Source: RHKX01 sp046330285 (lineage in GTDB: Bacteria > Actinomycetota > Thermoleophilia > Solirubrobacterales > 70-9). From it: a stretch of DNA of 64,000 nucleotides. Positions 17,949 to 25,741 of the stretch are shown in pieces. Numbering within the stretch: position 1 is the stretch's first letter; every line of letters starts with the position of its first letter. Where the stretch lies: contig JAXLSX010000001.1 of assembly GCA_046330285.1 (NCBI GenBank), positions 186,001-250,000 of the forward strand. Reading direction: 5' to 3'. Below the pieces are notes generated by a model. It did not search any database. It was given only the letters and a program-made list of their open reading frames with translations, and had not been told where the DNA came from. Position numbers and translations under genes: made by a program.

Positions 17949-18743
17949 TCAGGCCGGTAGCCGGCCCTCCGCCTCGAGCTTCTCGAGGTGGGCGCGCATC
18001 GCCAGTGCGGCGGCGGGGCGCATCGGCTCCGGCACGTCGGACCAGGCCGCGTCGAGGAGATCCTCCTCGGCGCGGCTGCCGGCTTCCAGCGCCGCGAGCA
18101 GCAGTCGCTCGCGCTCGCGCCGATGCTCGGCGTACTCCGCGATCCGGGCCGCGGGGTCGGTGATCCACTCGCCGTGGCCGGGACAGAGCAGCGACGGCCC
18201 GAGCTCGGCAAGGCGATCGAGCGAGGCCATGTAGTCGGCGAGGGAGCCGCCGCCCGCCGCCGGGGGGACGATCGTCGAGCCCTCGCCGAGAACCAGGTCG
18301 CCGCAGAAGCAGATCTCGCCGTACATCAGCACGACGTGGTCGGGGGCATGACCGGGTGTCGCGACGACACGGAACGGCCCGATCTCGATTCCGTCCTCGG
18401 GCGCCGCGGGCATCGACACGGGCTCGGTGGCGAGCAGGGCCGCGAGATCGTCGAAGCCCTCCTCATTGCCGACCAGGACGGGGGCGCCGAGCATCTCGAC
18501 ACCGGCGTTGTGGTCGCTGTGGGAGTGGGTGAGCAGGACGCCGGCAATGCCGCCCCGCGTCTCGCCGACGCCGCGGACGAGCTCGATGTGGCCCGGGTCG
18601 GCCGGGCCCGGGTCGATCACGTAGGCCGGCGAGCTTCCGACGACGTAGGTGTTCGTCCCGGTCAGCGTCATCGGCCCGGGGTTCCCCGCGCGGACGCGGA
18701 CTACGGCCGGATGGCCGGGAGCCTCGATCGCGGGCTCCTCCAC
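17949..18743 (-). CDS. MBL-fold metallo-hydrolase (glyoxalase II-like)
   Basis: Metallo-beta-lactamase-fold hydrolase of 264 residues, probably binding two zinc ions. It shows GTNTYVVGSSPAYVIDPGPAD, the metal motif THSHSDHNAG (HxHxDH), TPGHAPDHVVL with the next His ligand, FCGDLVLGEGS with the bridging Asp, and CPGHGEWITDP. The C-terminal helical region (HRRERERLLLAAL to AHLEKLEAEGRL) matches the LACTB2-like subgroup, which includes hydrolases and an endoribonuclease. The GTG at 18743 is chosen because GGAGG lies four bases upstream. It follows the PafBC gene by 11 bases and is probably co-transcribed with it. Substrate unknown. Confidence 0.88.
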   Translation of the reverse strand: MEEPAIEAPGHPAVVRVRAGNPGPMTLTGTNTYVVGSSPAYVIDPGPADPGHIELVRGVGETRGGIAGVLLTHSHSDHNAGVEMLGAPVLVGNEEGFDDLAALLATEPVSMPAAPEDGIEIGPFRVVATPGHAPDHVVLMYGEICFCGDLVLGEGSTIVPPAAGGGSLADYMASLDRLAELGPSLLCPGHGEWITDPAARIAEYAEHRRERERLLLAALEAGSRAEEDLLDAAWSDVPEPMRPAAALAMRAHLEKLEAEGRLPA

Positions 18744-18754
18744 GCGGCCTCCGG

Positions 18755-20809
18755 TCAGGCCTTCTCGGTGACGGCGTCGAGGACCGCCTCGCGCGCGTCG
18801 TCGGGCTCGAGGACGACCATGTCCCCGGCGCCCTTCAACACCTCGCGGACCAGCCACGAAGTCCCGGCGAACGGCATCTCGATGATCAGCGCGCCGTCGG
18901 CGAGCTCCTCGACGACCGTGCGCTCCTCGCGGACCCAACGGGCGCGCTCGGGCGAGACCCAGACGCGGGCGACGCGGGCGTCGGTGACCTCGCCGACGCT
19001 CAGCCACTCCTGCTCGGAGAGCTGGTCGACGACGTCCTGGGAAGGCTCGAACGTCTCGCCGGTCGCCTCGGCCTCCTTGGTCCGGTCGAGGCGGAAGTGG
19101 CGGACGGCGTCGCGCTTGCGGTCGCGGCAGCCGACGTACCAGCCGTCGGGCCCACGGGCGAGCCGGTAGGGCTCGATCTCGCGCGACGTGAACTGGTCCT
19201 CGTTCTCCTTGTAGTAGTTGATCTTGAGGACCGAGTTGGCGGCGATCGCGTCGTTGACGGCGCTGACGATCTCGGGCTCGTCGCGCTCGATCGTGATCTG
19301 CAGACCCTCCTCTGAAGGGTCGTGGCCGAGCGCCGCGACGATCTTCTCGCGGGCGGTGTCGAGGCCGGCCTGGGGCAGGTGATCGCCGAAGAAGTCGATC
19401 GCGGCGACGAGCGCCTTCGCCTCGAGCGGCAGCAGCCGGGCCGGCTTCGCGAAGCTGTCGCCGTAGGCCTCGGGGTCGACCTCGATCTCCTCGCCGACGA
19501 CCTCGGCGTAGAGGACGTAGGTGCCGCCGCCGAAGTTGACGACGTTGAGGACGTCGATGTCGCTGGCGAGTTCCTTGACGGAGATCCCGAGCTCGCTGCA
19601 GACGTCGGCGGTGAGCAGCCGGCGGTCGTTGCGAGCGGAGTCGATCAGCATCCCCGCGAGGGTGACCAGACGGGCGAAGCGCTCAGGGCGGATCACCGTC
19701 TCGGCCTTGCCGTTCGAGCGGCCGCGGCGCTCGGCGTCGCCGACGGCAGGCTTCGCGACGGGCTTCGCGGTCTCGAAGTCGGTCGAGTGCCGGGTCCGCA
19801 ACAGATCGCGGCGCTCCTCCGCCTCGGCGGCGAGCTCGGGTGGATCGAGCACGGCGGCGTTCTGGCGCCAGCCGAGCAGCCAGGCGACGAGCTGACGCGA
19901 GGAGGAGAACTCGGTCTCGAACACCGAGCCCTTGCCGGCCTTGCCGTCGCCGTTGCGGGCAGGTTCGATTTCGCCGTACTCGCCGTAGTCGCGCTCGACC
20001 AGCCAGTCGATCCGGTCGCGCAGGAAGATCCTCGCGGTCCCCTCCCGGCTGCCCATCTGCCAGTCGGCGCGGGACGCGTAGTCGCGGCGGTCGAAGCTGC
20101 CGGGCGGGTTGAAGTCGTGCTCGGCCTTGCTCGCGTAGGAGACCTTGCCCTGGATCCGCGAGAGTCGGAAGACGCGGACGGCGTCGCGTTCGTGCGCGTA
20201 GCCGATCAAATAGAACTGGCCGGAGCGGAAGACCAGGTGGTAGGGGTCCACCTTGCGGTCCATCGTCGCGTCGCGTTCCATCGTGTAGTAGCTGAACTGG
20301 ATCGTCTTCCGGCGCGAAATCGCCGTCTCGATCTTCGCCAGGCGCTGGGAGAGCTCGCGACCTCCGGCCGAGGCGGTCATCGCCATCTCGATCGGAGCGT
20401 CGGCACCGGAGCTGAGCGGGCTCTTCCGTCCCCACGAGACCTGCTGAAGGGCGAGCCGGAGTGGCTCGGCGTAGGCGAACTGACCGTCGAGAAGGGCCAG
20501 TGCCGTCCGCAGCGCCGCGAGCTCGGAGTCGGTGAACTCGATCGCCGGCAGGTAGTAGTTCTCCGGCGGCAGCGCGTAGAGCTCGGACTCGAGGAAGCCC
20601 TCGCTCGGCTTGTCGACCTTGAGCGCGATCCCGAGGCTCTCGAGCTCGGCGCGGTCGGCGTAGAAGCGGCGCGCGAAAGCGTCCTCGTTCATCGAGGAAT
20701 AGCCCTCCACCTCCTGCTTGATCTCGAGGGCCGAGACCGGTCGCCGGTTCGCCATCAAGAAGGAGATCAGGGAGAGCTGGCGGATCAGCTTCTCGGTGTC
20801 CTTGGCCAC
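18755..20809 (-). CDS. pafBC: Fused PafB-PafC WYL-domain transcriptional regulator
   Basis: Double-length WYL regulator of 684 residues. The first half has an N-terminal winged helix (KLIRQLSLISFLMANRRPVSALEIK) and a WYL domain near 170-245 (RKTIQFSYYTM, DPYHLVFRSGQFYLIGYAHERD, RVFRLSRI). A Lys/Glu/Asp-rich linker near 350 leads to a second helix-turn-helix (RFARLVTLAGMLIDSA) and a second WYL domain near 520-600 (LKINYYKENEDQ, EPYRLARGPDGWYVGCRDR, HFRLDRTKEAEA). In mycobacteria PafB and PafC are separate proteins acting together as an activator of the RecA-independent DNA damage response; natural fusions are known in other actinobacteria. Here one reading frame covers both. No pup or proteasome genes are within the window on either side. 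Confidence 0.9.
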   Translation of the reverse strand: MAKDTEKLIRQLSLISFLMANRRPVSALEIKQEVEGYSSMNEDAFARRFYADRAELESLGIALKVDKPSEGFLESELYALPPENYYLPAIEFTDSELAALRTALALLDGQFAYAEPLRLALQQVSWGRKSPLSSGADAPIEMAMTASAGGRELSQRLAKIETAISRRKTIQFSYYTMERDATMDRKVDPYHLVFRSGQFYLIGYAHERDAVRVFRLSRIQGKVSYASKAEHDFNPPGSFDRRDYASRADWQMGSREGTARIFLRDRIDWLVERDYGEYGEIEPARNGDGKAGKGSVFETEFSSSRQLVAWLLGWRQNAAVLDPPELAAEAEERRDLLRTRHSTDFETAKPVAKPAVGDAERRGRSNGKAETVIRPERFARLVTLAGMLIDSARNDRRLLTADVCSELGISVKELASDIDVLNVVNFGGGTYVLYAEVVGEEIEVDPEAYGDSFAKPARLLPLEAKALVAAIDFFGDHLPQAGLDTAREKIVAALGHDPSEEGLQITIERDEPEIVSAVNDAIAANSVLKINYYKENEDQFTSREIEPYRLARGPDGWYVGCRDRKRDAVRHFRLDRTKEAEATGETFEPSQDVVDQLSEQEWLSVGEVTDARVARVWVSPERARWVREERTVVEELADGALIIEMPFAGTSWLVREVLKGAGDMVVLEPDDAREAVLDAVTEKA

Positions 20810-20938
20810 GGACCTGAGGATAGTTGCCGCCGGGGGCTCGGCTCTGCACCCAGGAGCGGGATTTACGCAGTTTGCGCTCTCTGGCGCGGCATCCGTACGG
20901 CCCTCCGACCCCTACACCGGTTAGATTCGCGACAGCAG

Positions 20939-21244
20939 ATGTCCGAGACACTCGCCCGCAGCCTGATCAGACTGATCGTCACCGTCGGAATCCTCGCCGC
21001 CGTCTACTTCTTCATGGTCCGGCCGATCCTCGACACGACCAACGACACGATCGACAAGGCCTTCGACAGCTTCGACGGGATCGAAAGCTCGATCGACAAC
21101 TCTTTCCAGGACGCGGGCCTCAGCAACCCGCCGAACCTCTCGGGCGTCGGCAAGACCGACGCCGAGAAGGTCCTCGCCTGCGTTCAGCGTGTCGAGCCCG
21201 ACACGACGAAGATGCAGAAGTGCGCCGAGCGCTTCACGAACTAG
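20939..21244 (+). CDS. Small single-pass membrane protein, function unknown
   Basis: Protein of 101 residues not recognised as a known family. An N-terminal transmembrane helix (about 8-28, LIRLIVTVGILAAVYFFMV) is followed by an acidic, probably helical region (DTTNDTIDKAFDSFDGIESS) and a C-terminal part with two Cys (LACVQRVEPDTTKMQKCAERF). The extracytoplasmic tail could form a disulfide. It is divergent from pafBC (130-base gap) and its end overlaps the convergent CGNR gene by 11 bases. The longer frame upstream of 20939 is a shadow of pafBC. Similar short proteins are common in Solirubrobacterales by my recollection, without assigned role. Confidence 0.72.
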   Translation: MSETLARSLIRLIVTVGILAAVYFFMVRPILDTTNDTIDKAFDSFDGIESSIDNSFQDAGLSNPPNLSGVGKTDAEKVLACVQRVEPDTTKMQKCAERFTN

Positions 21245-21815
21245 TCGACTGCCGCGCCCGGTAGTTCCGGTTCTTGACCCGGTTGCCGCAGAGCTCCATC
21301 GAGCACCAGTGGCCGCCGCGATTCTTCGAGGAGTCGTAGAAGGCCCAGCGGCAGCTGTCGGCGGCGCAGATCTTGAGGCGGCTCCAGGTGCCGTCGATCT
21401 GGGCGCGGAGGACGGAGCCGATCAGCTGGCCGATCAGCGCGTCGACCGTCGCCGCCGGATCGAGGTCGACCGTGACGCCGCCGTCGGGGCCGACCGCGAT
21501 CGGGACGGGATGAGCCGCCGCGACGCTTGCCAGCTCAGCGTTCGCGGCCGCGTCCTGCTCGCCGGTCGCGTTGGCGTCGATGAGTGCCCGGAGACAGCGG
21601 CGCAGATCGAGTAGCTCCGCGAGGCCGGTGTCGTCGAGCTGGAAGGCCGGCGCCACCAGCCCGTACCCGACGAGCCACTCACGTGCGGCAGCCGGGTCGG
21701 TCAGCTTCTCGTCCTCGTCCTCGGACTCATGGGTGTCGGCGAACGCCTGAACCGCGATGAGTGGTACCGGCGCGACCTTCTCGCCGATCCACTCGCTGAG
21801 GGCTTCGATCTCCAT
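21234..21815 (-). CDS. ABATE-CGNR zinc-finger regulator
   Basis: Protein of 193 residues with an N-terminal ABATE-type domain (VQAFADTHESEDE, DPAAAREWLVGYGLV, LLDLRRCLRALIDA) and a C-terminal CGNR zinc finger: CAADSCRWAFYDSSKNR then HWCSMELCGNRVKNR, with four Cys in the expected spacing. CGNR proteins are thought to be stress-related transcription regulators. It is divergent from a 32-residue microprotein, and the 104-base gap between them carries two nested inverted repeats, which fits autoregulation. The gene ends inside the convergent small membrane protein gene. Confidence 0.88.
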   Translation of the reverse strand: MEIEALSEWIGEKVAPVPLIAVQAFADTHESEDEDEKLTDPAAAREWLVGYGLVAPAFQLDDTGLAELLDLRRCLRALIDANATGEQDAAANAELASVAAAHPVPIAVGPDGGVTVDLDPAATVDALIGQLIGSVLRAQIDGTWSRLKICAADSCRWAFYDSSKNRGGHWCSMELCGNRVKNRNYRARQSTSS

Positions 21816-21835
21816 GCGCCGATCCTACTCGCGCG

Positions 21836-21892
21836 TGACCGGTAAATCAACTTGACAGGTCACCATGACCTTTATAACGTTTTCACCGGTCA
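21836..21892 (+). promoter_or_regulatory. Promoter with two nested inverted repeats
   Basis: An inner perfect inverted repeat AGGTCA-CCA-TGACCT lies at 21857-21871. An outer imperfect pair flanks it: TGACCGGTAAA near 21836 and TTTCACCGGTCA ending at 21892. A -35-like TTGACA (21852-21857) and -10-like TATAAC (21873-21878) face the microprotein gene, with a short 15-base spacer, so a repressor bound at the inner repeat would block this promoter. The stretch is markedly AT-richer than its surroundings. The CGNR protein is the obvious candidate binder, by position only. Confidence 0.6.
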
Positions 21893-21919
21893 CTACGTCA
21901 ACCGGAAAGGGAGCACGCA

Positions 21920-22018
21920 ATGCTCGCCATCGCCCAGTACTTCGCCCGTGAGAACCGCATCGACCCGGAGCGGGTCAGCGCCCGCAACGCGGCCCGGAGG
22001 CGCGCCGAGAACCGGTAG
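21920..22018 (+). CDS. 32-residue basic microprotein
   Basis: Short open frame of 32 codons with a good ribosome site (AAGGGAG, six bases before the ATG) and a promoter-like region upstream. The product begins MLAIAQYFARENRID and ends in an Arg-rich helix (SARNAARRRAENR). It would be an amphipathic, strongly basic helix; no family is recognised. It is divergently paired with the CGNR regulator and followed 8 bases later by the convergent end of the HD nuclease gene. The combination of promoter, Shine-Dalgarno and paired regulator supports expression, but coding status needs proof. Confidence 0.55.
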   Translation: MLAIAQYFARENRIDPERVSARNAARRRAENR

Positions 22019-22026
22019 ACCGGAGC

Positions 22027-23043
22027 TCAGGCGGCTCGGTCGCGGAAGTACGCCGATCCGGCGATTCCGCGGTCGAAGCCGGACCAGGCCTGGCCGTCGG
22101 CCAGGGTCCGCTCGATCCGGTCGAAGGATCCGAGCTTGCCGCCGAGGTTGTCCATCGCGTGGACGAGGGTCGCCTCGCGGGTCGCGGGGGTGACCGGCGA
22201 GCCATGCTCGAGCATCCCGTGGTGGGAGAGGATGATGTGCAGGACCGCCCAGCCCAGGTCCGGATCGAAGCCCTCGATCGACTCGATCTCGCGGCGGACG
22301 CGGTAGTAGCCGAGGGGGATCTCGCCGATCAGCCGGCCGAGGTCGGTCATGTCGATCGCGAGCGCGTTGTCGTTGTAGGCCTCGAGCTTGCCGATGTCAT
22401 GCAGGAGCGCGCCGGTGATCGCGACGTCCCGATCGATGCCGGGGAAGAAGGATGCGGCGGCGCTGACGCCCTGAGCGACCGAGAGCGTGTGCTCGAGGAG
22501 GCCATGACGGTATGCCTGGTGGAAGTGCTTGGCGGCGGGGGCATCGCGGAAGCGCTCCCAGAGCTCACCGCCGGGAGCGACCAGGCGGTCGAGGAGCGTG
22601 CGCAGGTCGTCGTTCTGGATCGTGCCGATCAGGTCGACCAGGTCCTCCTCCATCCGCTCGATCGGCTGCGGCGAGGTCTCGAGCAGATGAGCGGGATCGT
22701 ATTCGCCCTCTGCGGCCGGAGCGATCGACTCGATGATCAGCGCGTCACCCCACTGCGGGCTGCGCTCGAACCGGCCGATGATCCTGACGACCGTGCCCGG
22801 CTCGGCGATCGCGAACCGGTCCTCGATCTCGTCCCAGGACTTGGCGTTGACCGTCGCGGTACGGTCGGCGAGCTTGACCGAGAGCCACTCGCCGCCGCGC
22901 TTCGTCGGACGCCGGCTGCGGTCCCGGACCGCGTAACAGCTCTCGACCCGCTCACCGTCGGCGAGGCCGTTCAGGTGTTGATGGGCGGCGGGAGCGAGCT
23001 CCTCGCCGGCGAGTTCGCCGAACTGTGACTGCAGCTGGTCCAT
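22027..23043 (-). CDS. OB-fold/HD-domain 3'-5' exoribonuclease, YhaM-like
   Basis: Protein of 338 residues combining an N-terminal OB fold (about 35-120: VESCYAVRDRSRRPT, EWLSVKLADRTATVNAK, GTVVRIIGRFE) with an HD phosphohydrolase domain (about 165-320). The HD motifs are HGLLEHTLSVAQ, GALLHDIGK and ILSHHG, giving the metal-binding His and Asp ligands. This order matches YhaM-type 3'-5' exoribonucleases of Gram-positive bacteria. ATG 23043 is chosen because it gives the normal N-terminus; the frame upstream is a shadow of the protease gene. It stands as a single gene. Confidence 0.87.
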   Translation of the reverse strand: MDQLQSQFGELAGEELAPAAHQHLNGLADGERVESCYAVRDRSRRPTKRGGEWLSVKLADRTATVNAKSWDEIEDRFAIAEPGTVVRIIGRFERSPQWGDALIIESIAPAAEGEYDPAHLLETSPQPIERMEEDLVDLIGTIQNDDLRTLLDRLVAPGGELWERFRDAPAAKHFHQAYRHGLLEHTLSVAQGVSAAASFFPGIDRDVAITGALLHDIGKLEAYNDNALAIDMTDLGRLIGEIPLGYYRVRREIESIEGFDPDLGWAVLHIILSHHGMLEHGSPVTPATREATLVHAMDNLGGKLGSFDRIERTLADGQAWSGFDRGIAGSAYFRDRAA

Positions 23044-23159
23044 GACCGCAGGGACGGTAGGGAAGGGTGCGGACGGCGTTCCCGAAATGCAAGGCCCCAT
23101 GCGGGTTTGTGGCAGTTTCTCCACGGTTTCTCCGAAAAGGAGTCGCAACCGCGCGGCGA

Positions 23160-24386
23160 TTACTGACGGAGCGGAGCGGCGCTCCCGACCGCCGGCTTCC
23201 CCGTCGCCCCCGGCCGGCCGGATCCGGAGCCGGTCCGGAGCTCGATCAGCCGCGAGACGTCGGTCATCGACAGCAGGCCGACGAGCCGCTCCCCCTCGAG
23301 CACGAGCGCTCTCCCGAGGTCGTCCTGGACGAGCTCGACCGTCGCGTCCCCGAGGTTGGCACCCGGCTCGAGGACGAGCACGCTCCCCAACGGGCGGGCG
23401 ATCGCCTCGATCCGGGTGTCGTCCCACTCCGCGGTCGGCACGGCGGTGAGATCGCGGAAGCCGAGCATGCCGATCACGCGGTCGCCGTCGAGCACCGGAT
23501 AGGCGGCGTGGCGACTGCCGCTGAAGCGGGTCTCGATGAAGTCGGCGACCGTCGATCGCGCCGGCGCCGACACCGGAGCGGTCGCCATCGCGTCGGCGAC
23601 TCGCAGCGGCCCGAGCGCCGACGCGATCGTCGCCATCCGCGTCTCCGCCGTCGCCGCCGCGATCAGGAACCAGCCGATCAGGGCCAGCCAAAGGCCGCCC
23701 GACGCTCCGAGTAGGAGCAGGAGCAGCAGGCCGCCGCCGATCATCAGCTGGCCGAAGAGCCGTCCCAGCGAACCGGCGATCCGCGTCGCTCTCGTGAAGT
23801 CGCCGGTCCGCTGCCAGATCAGCGCCCGGAAGACCCGACCGCCGTCGAGCGGCAACGCCGGCAGCATGTTGAAGACGAGCAGCATCAGGTTGATGCTCCC
23901 GAGCCAGGCCACGACCCCGTCGAAGACGTCGGGAAGCGGCGCGGTGGACAGGGCGAGCATCGAGACCCCGATCACGAGGCTGACGACCGGGCCGGCGATC
24001 GCGATCCGGAGCTCGGCGCCCGCCGACGGGAAAAGCCCCTTGAACTTGGCGACGCCGCCGAACAGCCAGAGGACGATGCCGTCGATCTCCATCCCCTCAC
24101 GCCGCGCGACGACCGCGTGGCCGAGCTCGTGGAGGAGCAGCGACGTGAAGAACAGGACCGACGAGACGGCAGCCATCGCGACGTAGGCGCCGGTGCTCAG
24201 ACCCGGCGTCGTCTCCGGGAAGACGACCGCGGCGAGCGACCAGGCGATCAGCCCGAAGATGACGACCCAGCTCCAGTTGACTCCGATCTCGACGCCCGCC
24301 CAGCGGCCGAGACCGAAGCTCGCGTGCATCGGCCCCGAGTCGGACCGCGACGGCGGACGCCCCGGGGTCGCTCCGGCCCGGCCCAT
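23160..24386 (-). CDS. Site-2 protease family metallopeptidase with CBS pair
   Basis: Intramembrane zinc protease of about 408 residues, similar to actinobacterial Rip3. Several transmembrane helices surround HELGH (86-90, zinc ligands and catalytic Glu) and the second motif NMLPALPLDGGRV, whose Asp is the third ligand. The C-terminal part (about 265-385) holds two CBS domains (VADAMATAPVSAPA, YPVLDGDRVIGMLGFRDL, ALVLEGERLVGLLSM) that may bind nucleotides. ATG 24386 is preferred since GGAGGTGGGG lies immediately upstream; ATG 24398 would instead overlap the esterase stop as TGATG. It is the last gene of a three-gene operon. Likely substrates are membrane-tethered regulators, but none is identified here. 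Confidence 0.88.
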   Translation of the reverse strand: MGRAGATPGRPPSRSDSGPMHASFGLGRWAGVEIGVNWSWVVIFGLIAWSLAAVVFPETTPGLSTGAYVAMAAVSSVLFFTSLLLHELGHAVVARREGMEIDGIVLWLFGGVAKFKGLFPSAGAELRIAIAGPVVSLVIGVSMLALSTAPLPDVFDGVVAWLGSINLMLLVFNMLPALPLDGGRVFRALIWQRTGDFTRATRIAGSLGRLFGQLMIGGGLLLLLLLGASGGLWLALIGWFLIAAATAETRMATIASALGPLRVADAMATAPVSAPARSTVADFIETRFSGSRHAAYPVLDGDRVIGMLGFRDLTAVPTAEWDDTRIEAIARPLGSVLVLEPGANLGDATVELVQDDLGRALVLEGERLVGLLSMTDVSRLIELRTGSGSGRPGATGKPAVGSAAPLRQ

Positions 24387-24397
24387 CCCCACCTCCA

Positions 24398-25741
24398 TCA
24401 GAGCGCCGTCGGGTAGGTCTCCGGGGGCTCGCCCCGCTGCCACTCGACGGTGCGCTCGAGGGGCTCGACCGCACGGGTCTCGTCGAAGTGGATGACGTAG
24501 TCGAACTGCTCAGAGAGGTGCGCCTCGAAGTAGTGGCTGACGAGTTCGTTCTCGGGCCGGTAGATGACGCCGATCGCCCGCTCCAGCCGCGGTGCGTAGA
24601 GCTCCGCCGCCGCGCGCCCGTCGTCGCGTAGCCGCAGCCAGAAGGCGTCGTGCCCGACTTCGCCGAGGAGCGCCTCGACGCTCCCCCGCCGCGGCGTGCG
24701 GACCTGCTTGCGCTCGACGACCGCGCCCCAGTCGGAGGCGGCGCTGACGGTCCCGGTGCAGGTCGTGAAGCCGATCAGGACCGCGCCGAGGCCGAACCGC
24801 TCGCGGGCGAGCTGGCCGATGTTGTGCTCGCCGCGACGACCCATCGAGGTCCGGCGGGCATCGCCGACGTGGGAGTTGTGAGCCCAGACGACGGTCCGCG
24901 CCGGCCCGCGTTCGCCGAGGTGGGCGATCAGCCGTTCCAGCGTTCCGGCCATGTGGCTGTCGCGCAGGTTCCAGGACGAGATCGGGCCCGTGAACATCGA
25001 GCGGTAGTACTCCTCGGCGTCGACGACCAGCCGGGCGTTCTCCTCGGCGTAGAACTGCTCGTCCTCGGCGGCGATCCCGTCGCGCCGCAGGTAGCTCTCG
25101 CCGGCTCGCTGCAGGTCGACGAGCTGGCGGAGGACGCCCCTGCGGCAGGAGGGCGTGAGGCCGCGCGCCGCCGAATAGCCATAGGCCTGGCTCTCCTCGA
25201 AGCGCTCGAGGCAGGCGTAGCGCTCGCGGGCCCGTGCCGCGGCGGGCGGGTCGATCCGCTCGAGGTAGGCGACGACCGCTTCGATCGAGCGATAGAGGCT
25301 GTAGAGGTCGAGGCCGTAGAAGCCGGCCGGGCGGTCGGCGCGCTCGTTGTGGGTACGCAGCCAGCCGACGAAGTCGAGGACGTCGGCATTCCTCCACATC
25401 CAGGTCGGAAAGCGCTCGAAGCCGGCGAGGGCGCGCTCGGCGTCGGGATCGTCGTCGGCTCCCTGGACCCAGCGGTTGACGCGATAGGCGTCCGGCCAGT
25501 CCGCCTCGACGGCGACGGCGGTGAACCCCTTCTCCTCGATCAGCCGCTTCGTGAGCACGGCGCGGTGGCGATAGAACTCGTGCGTCCCGTGGGTCGCCTC
25601 GCCGATCAACACGACGCGGGCGTTCCCGACCTGCTCGATCAGCTCGTCGTAATCGCCGGGGGCGCCGGTCACGGGGCGCGACTCGGCGTCGATCGCCGCC
25701 ACGGCCGCCTGGTCGACACCGGGCGGCGCGCCGACGCTCAC
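24398..25741 (-). CDS. Erythromycin esterase-like hydrolase
   Basis: Protein of 447 residues of the erythromycin-esterase family. Conserved sites are VVLIGEATHGTHEFYRHR (Glu and His of the active site), VAVEADWPDAYRVNRWV, FYGLDLYSLYRS, and VVWAHNSHVGDARRTSMG. The GTG start at 25741 overlaps the stop of the phosphoribosyltransferase fusion as GTGA, so translation is coupled. Chromosomal members of this family beside phosphoribosyltransferase genes are not proven resistance enzymes, and no macrolide activity should be assumed. The active-site pattern suggests ester or lactone hydrolysis with unknown natural substrate. Confidence 0.85.
   Translation of the reverse strand: MSVGAPPGVDQAAVAAIDAESRPVTGAPGDYDELIEQVGNARVVLIGEATHGTHEFYRHRAVLTKRLIEEKGFTAVAVEADWPDAYRVNRWVQGADDDPDAERALAGFERFPTWMWRNADVLDFVGWLRTHNERADRPAGFYGLDLYSLYRSIEAVVAYLERIDPPAAARARERYACLERFEESQAYGYSAARGLTPSCRRGVLRQLVDLQRAGESYLRRDGIAAEDEQFYAEENARLVVDAEEYYRSMFTGPISSWNLRDSHMAGTLERLIAHLGERGPARTVVWAHNSHVGDARRTSMGRRGEHNIGQLARERFGLGAVLIGFTTCTGTVSAASDWGAVVERKQVRTPRRGSVEALLGEVGHDAFWLRLRDDGRAAAELYAPRLERAIGVIYRPENELVSHYFEAHLSEQFDYVIHFDETRAVEPLERTVEWQRGEPPETYPTAL

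Noticed and set aside
23100..23160. Small CTCC/GGAG hairpin after the site-2 protease gene as terminator
   Set aside because: Only four base pairs are formed, too weak to support a call.
24398..25741. Erythromycin-esterase gene as a macrolide resistance determinant
   Set aside because: The family includes many chromosomal enzymes of unknown substrate and nothing here suggests mobile origin.
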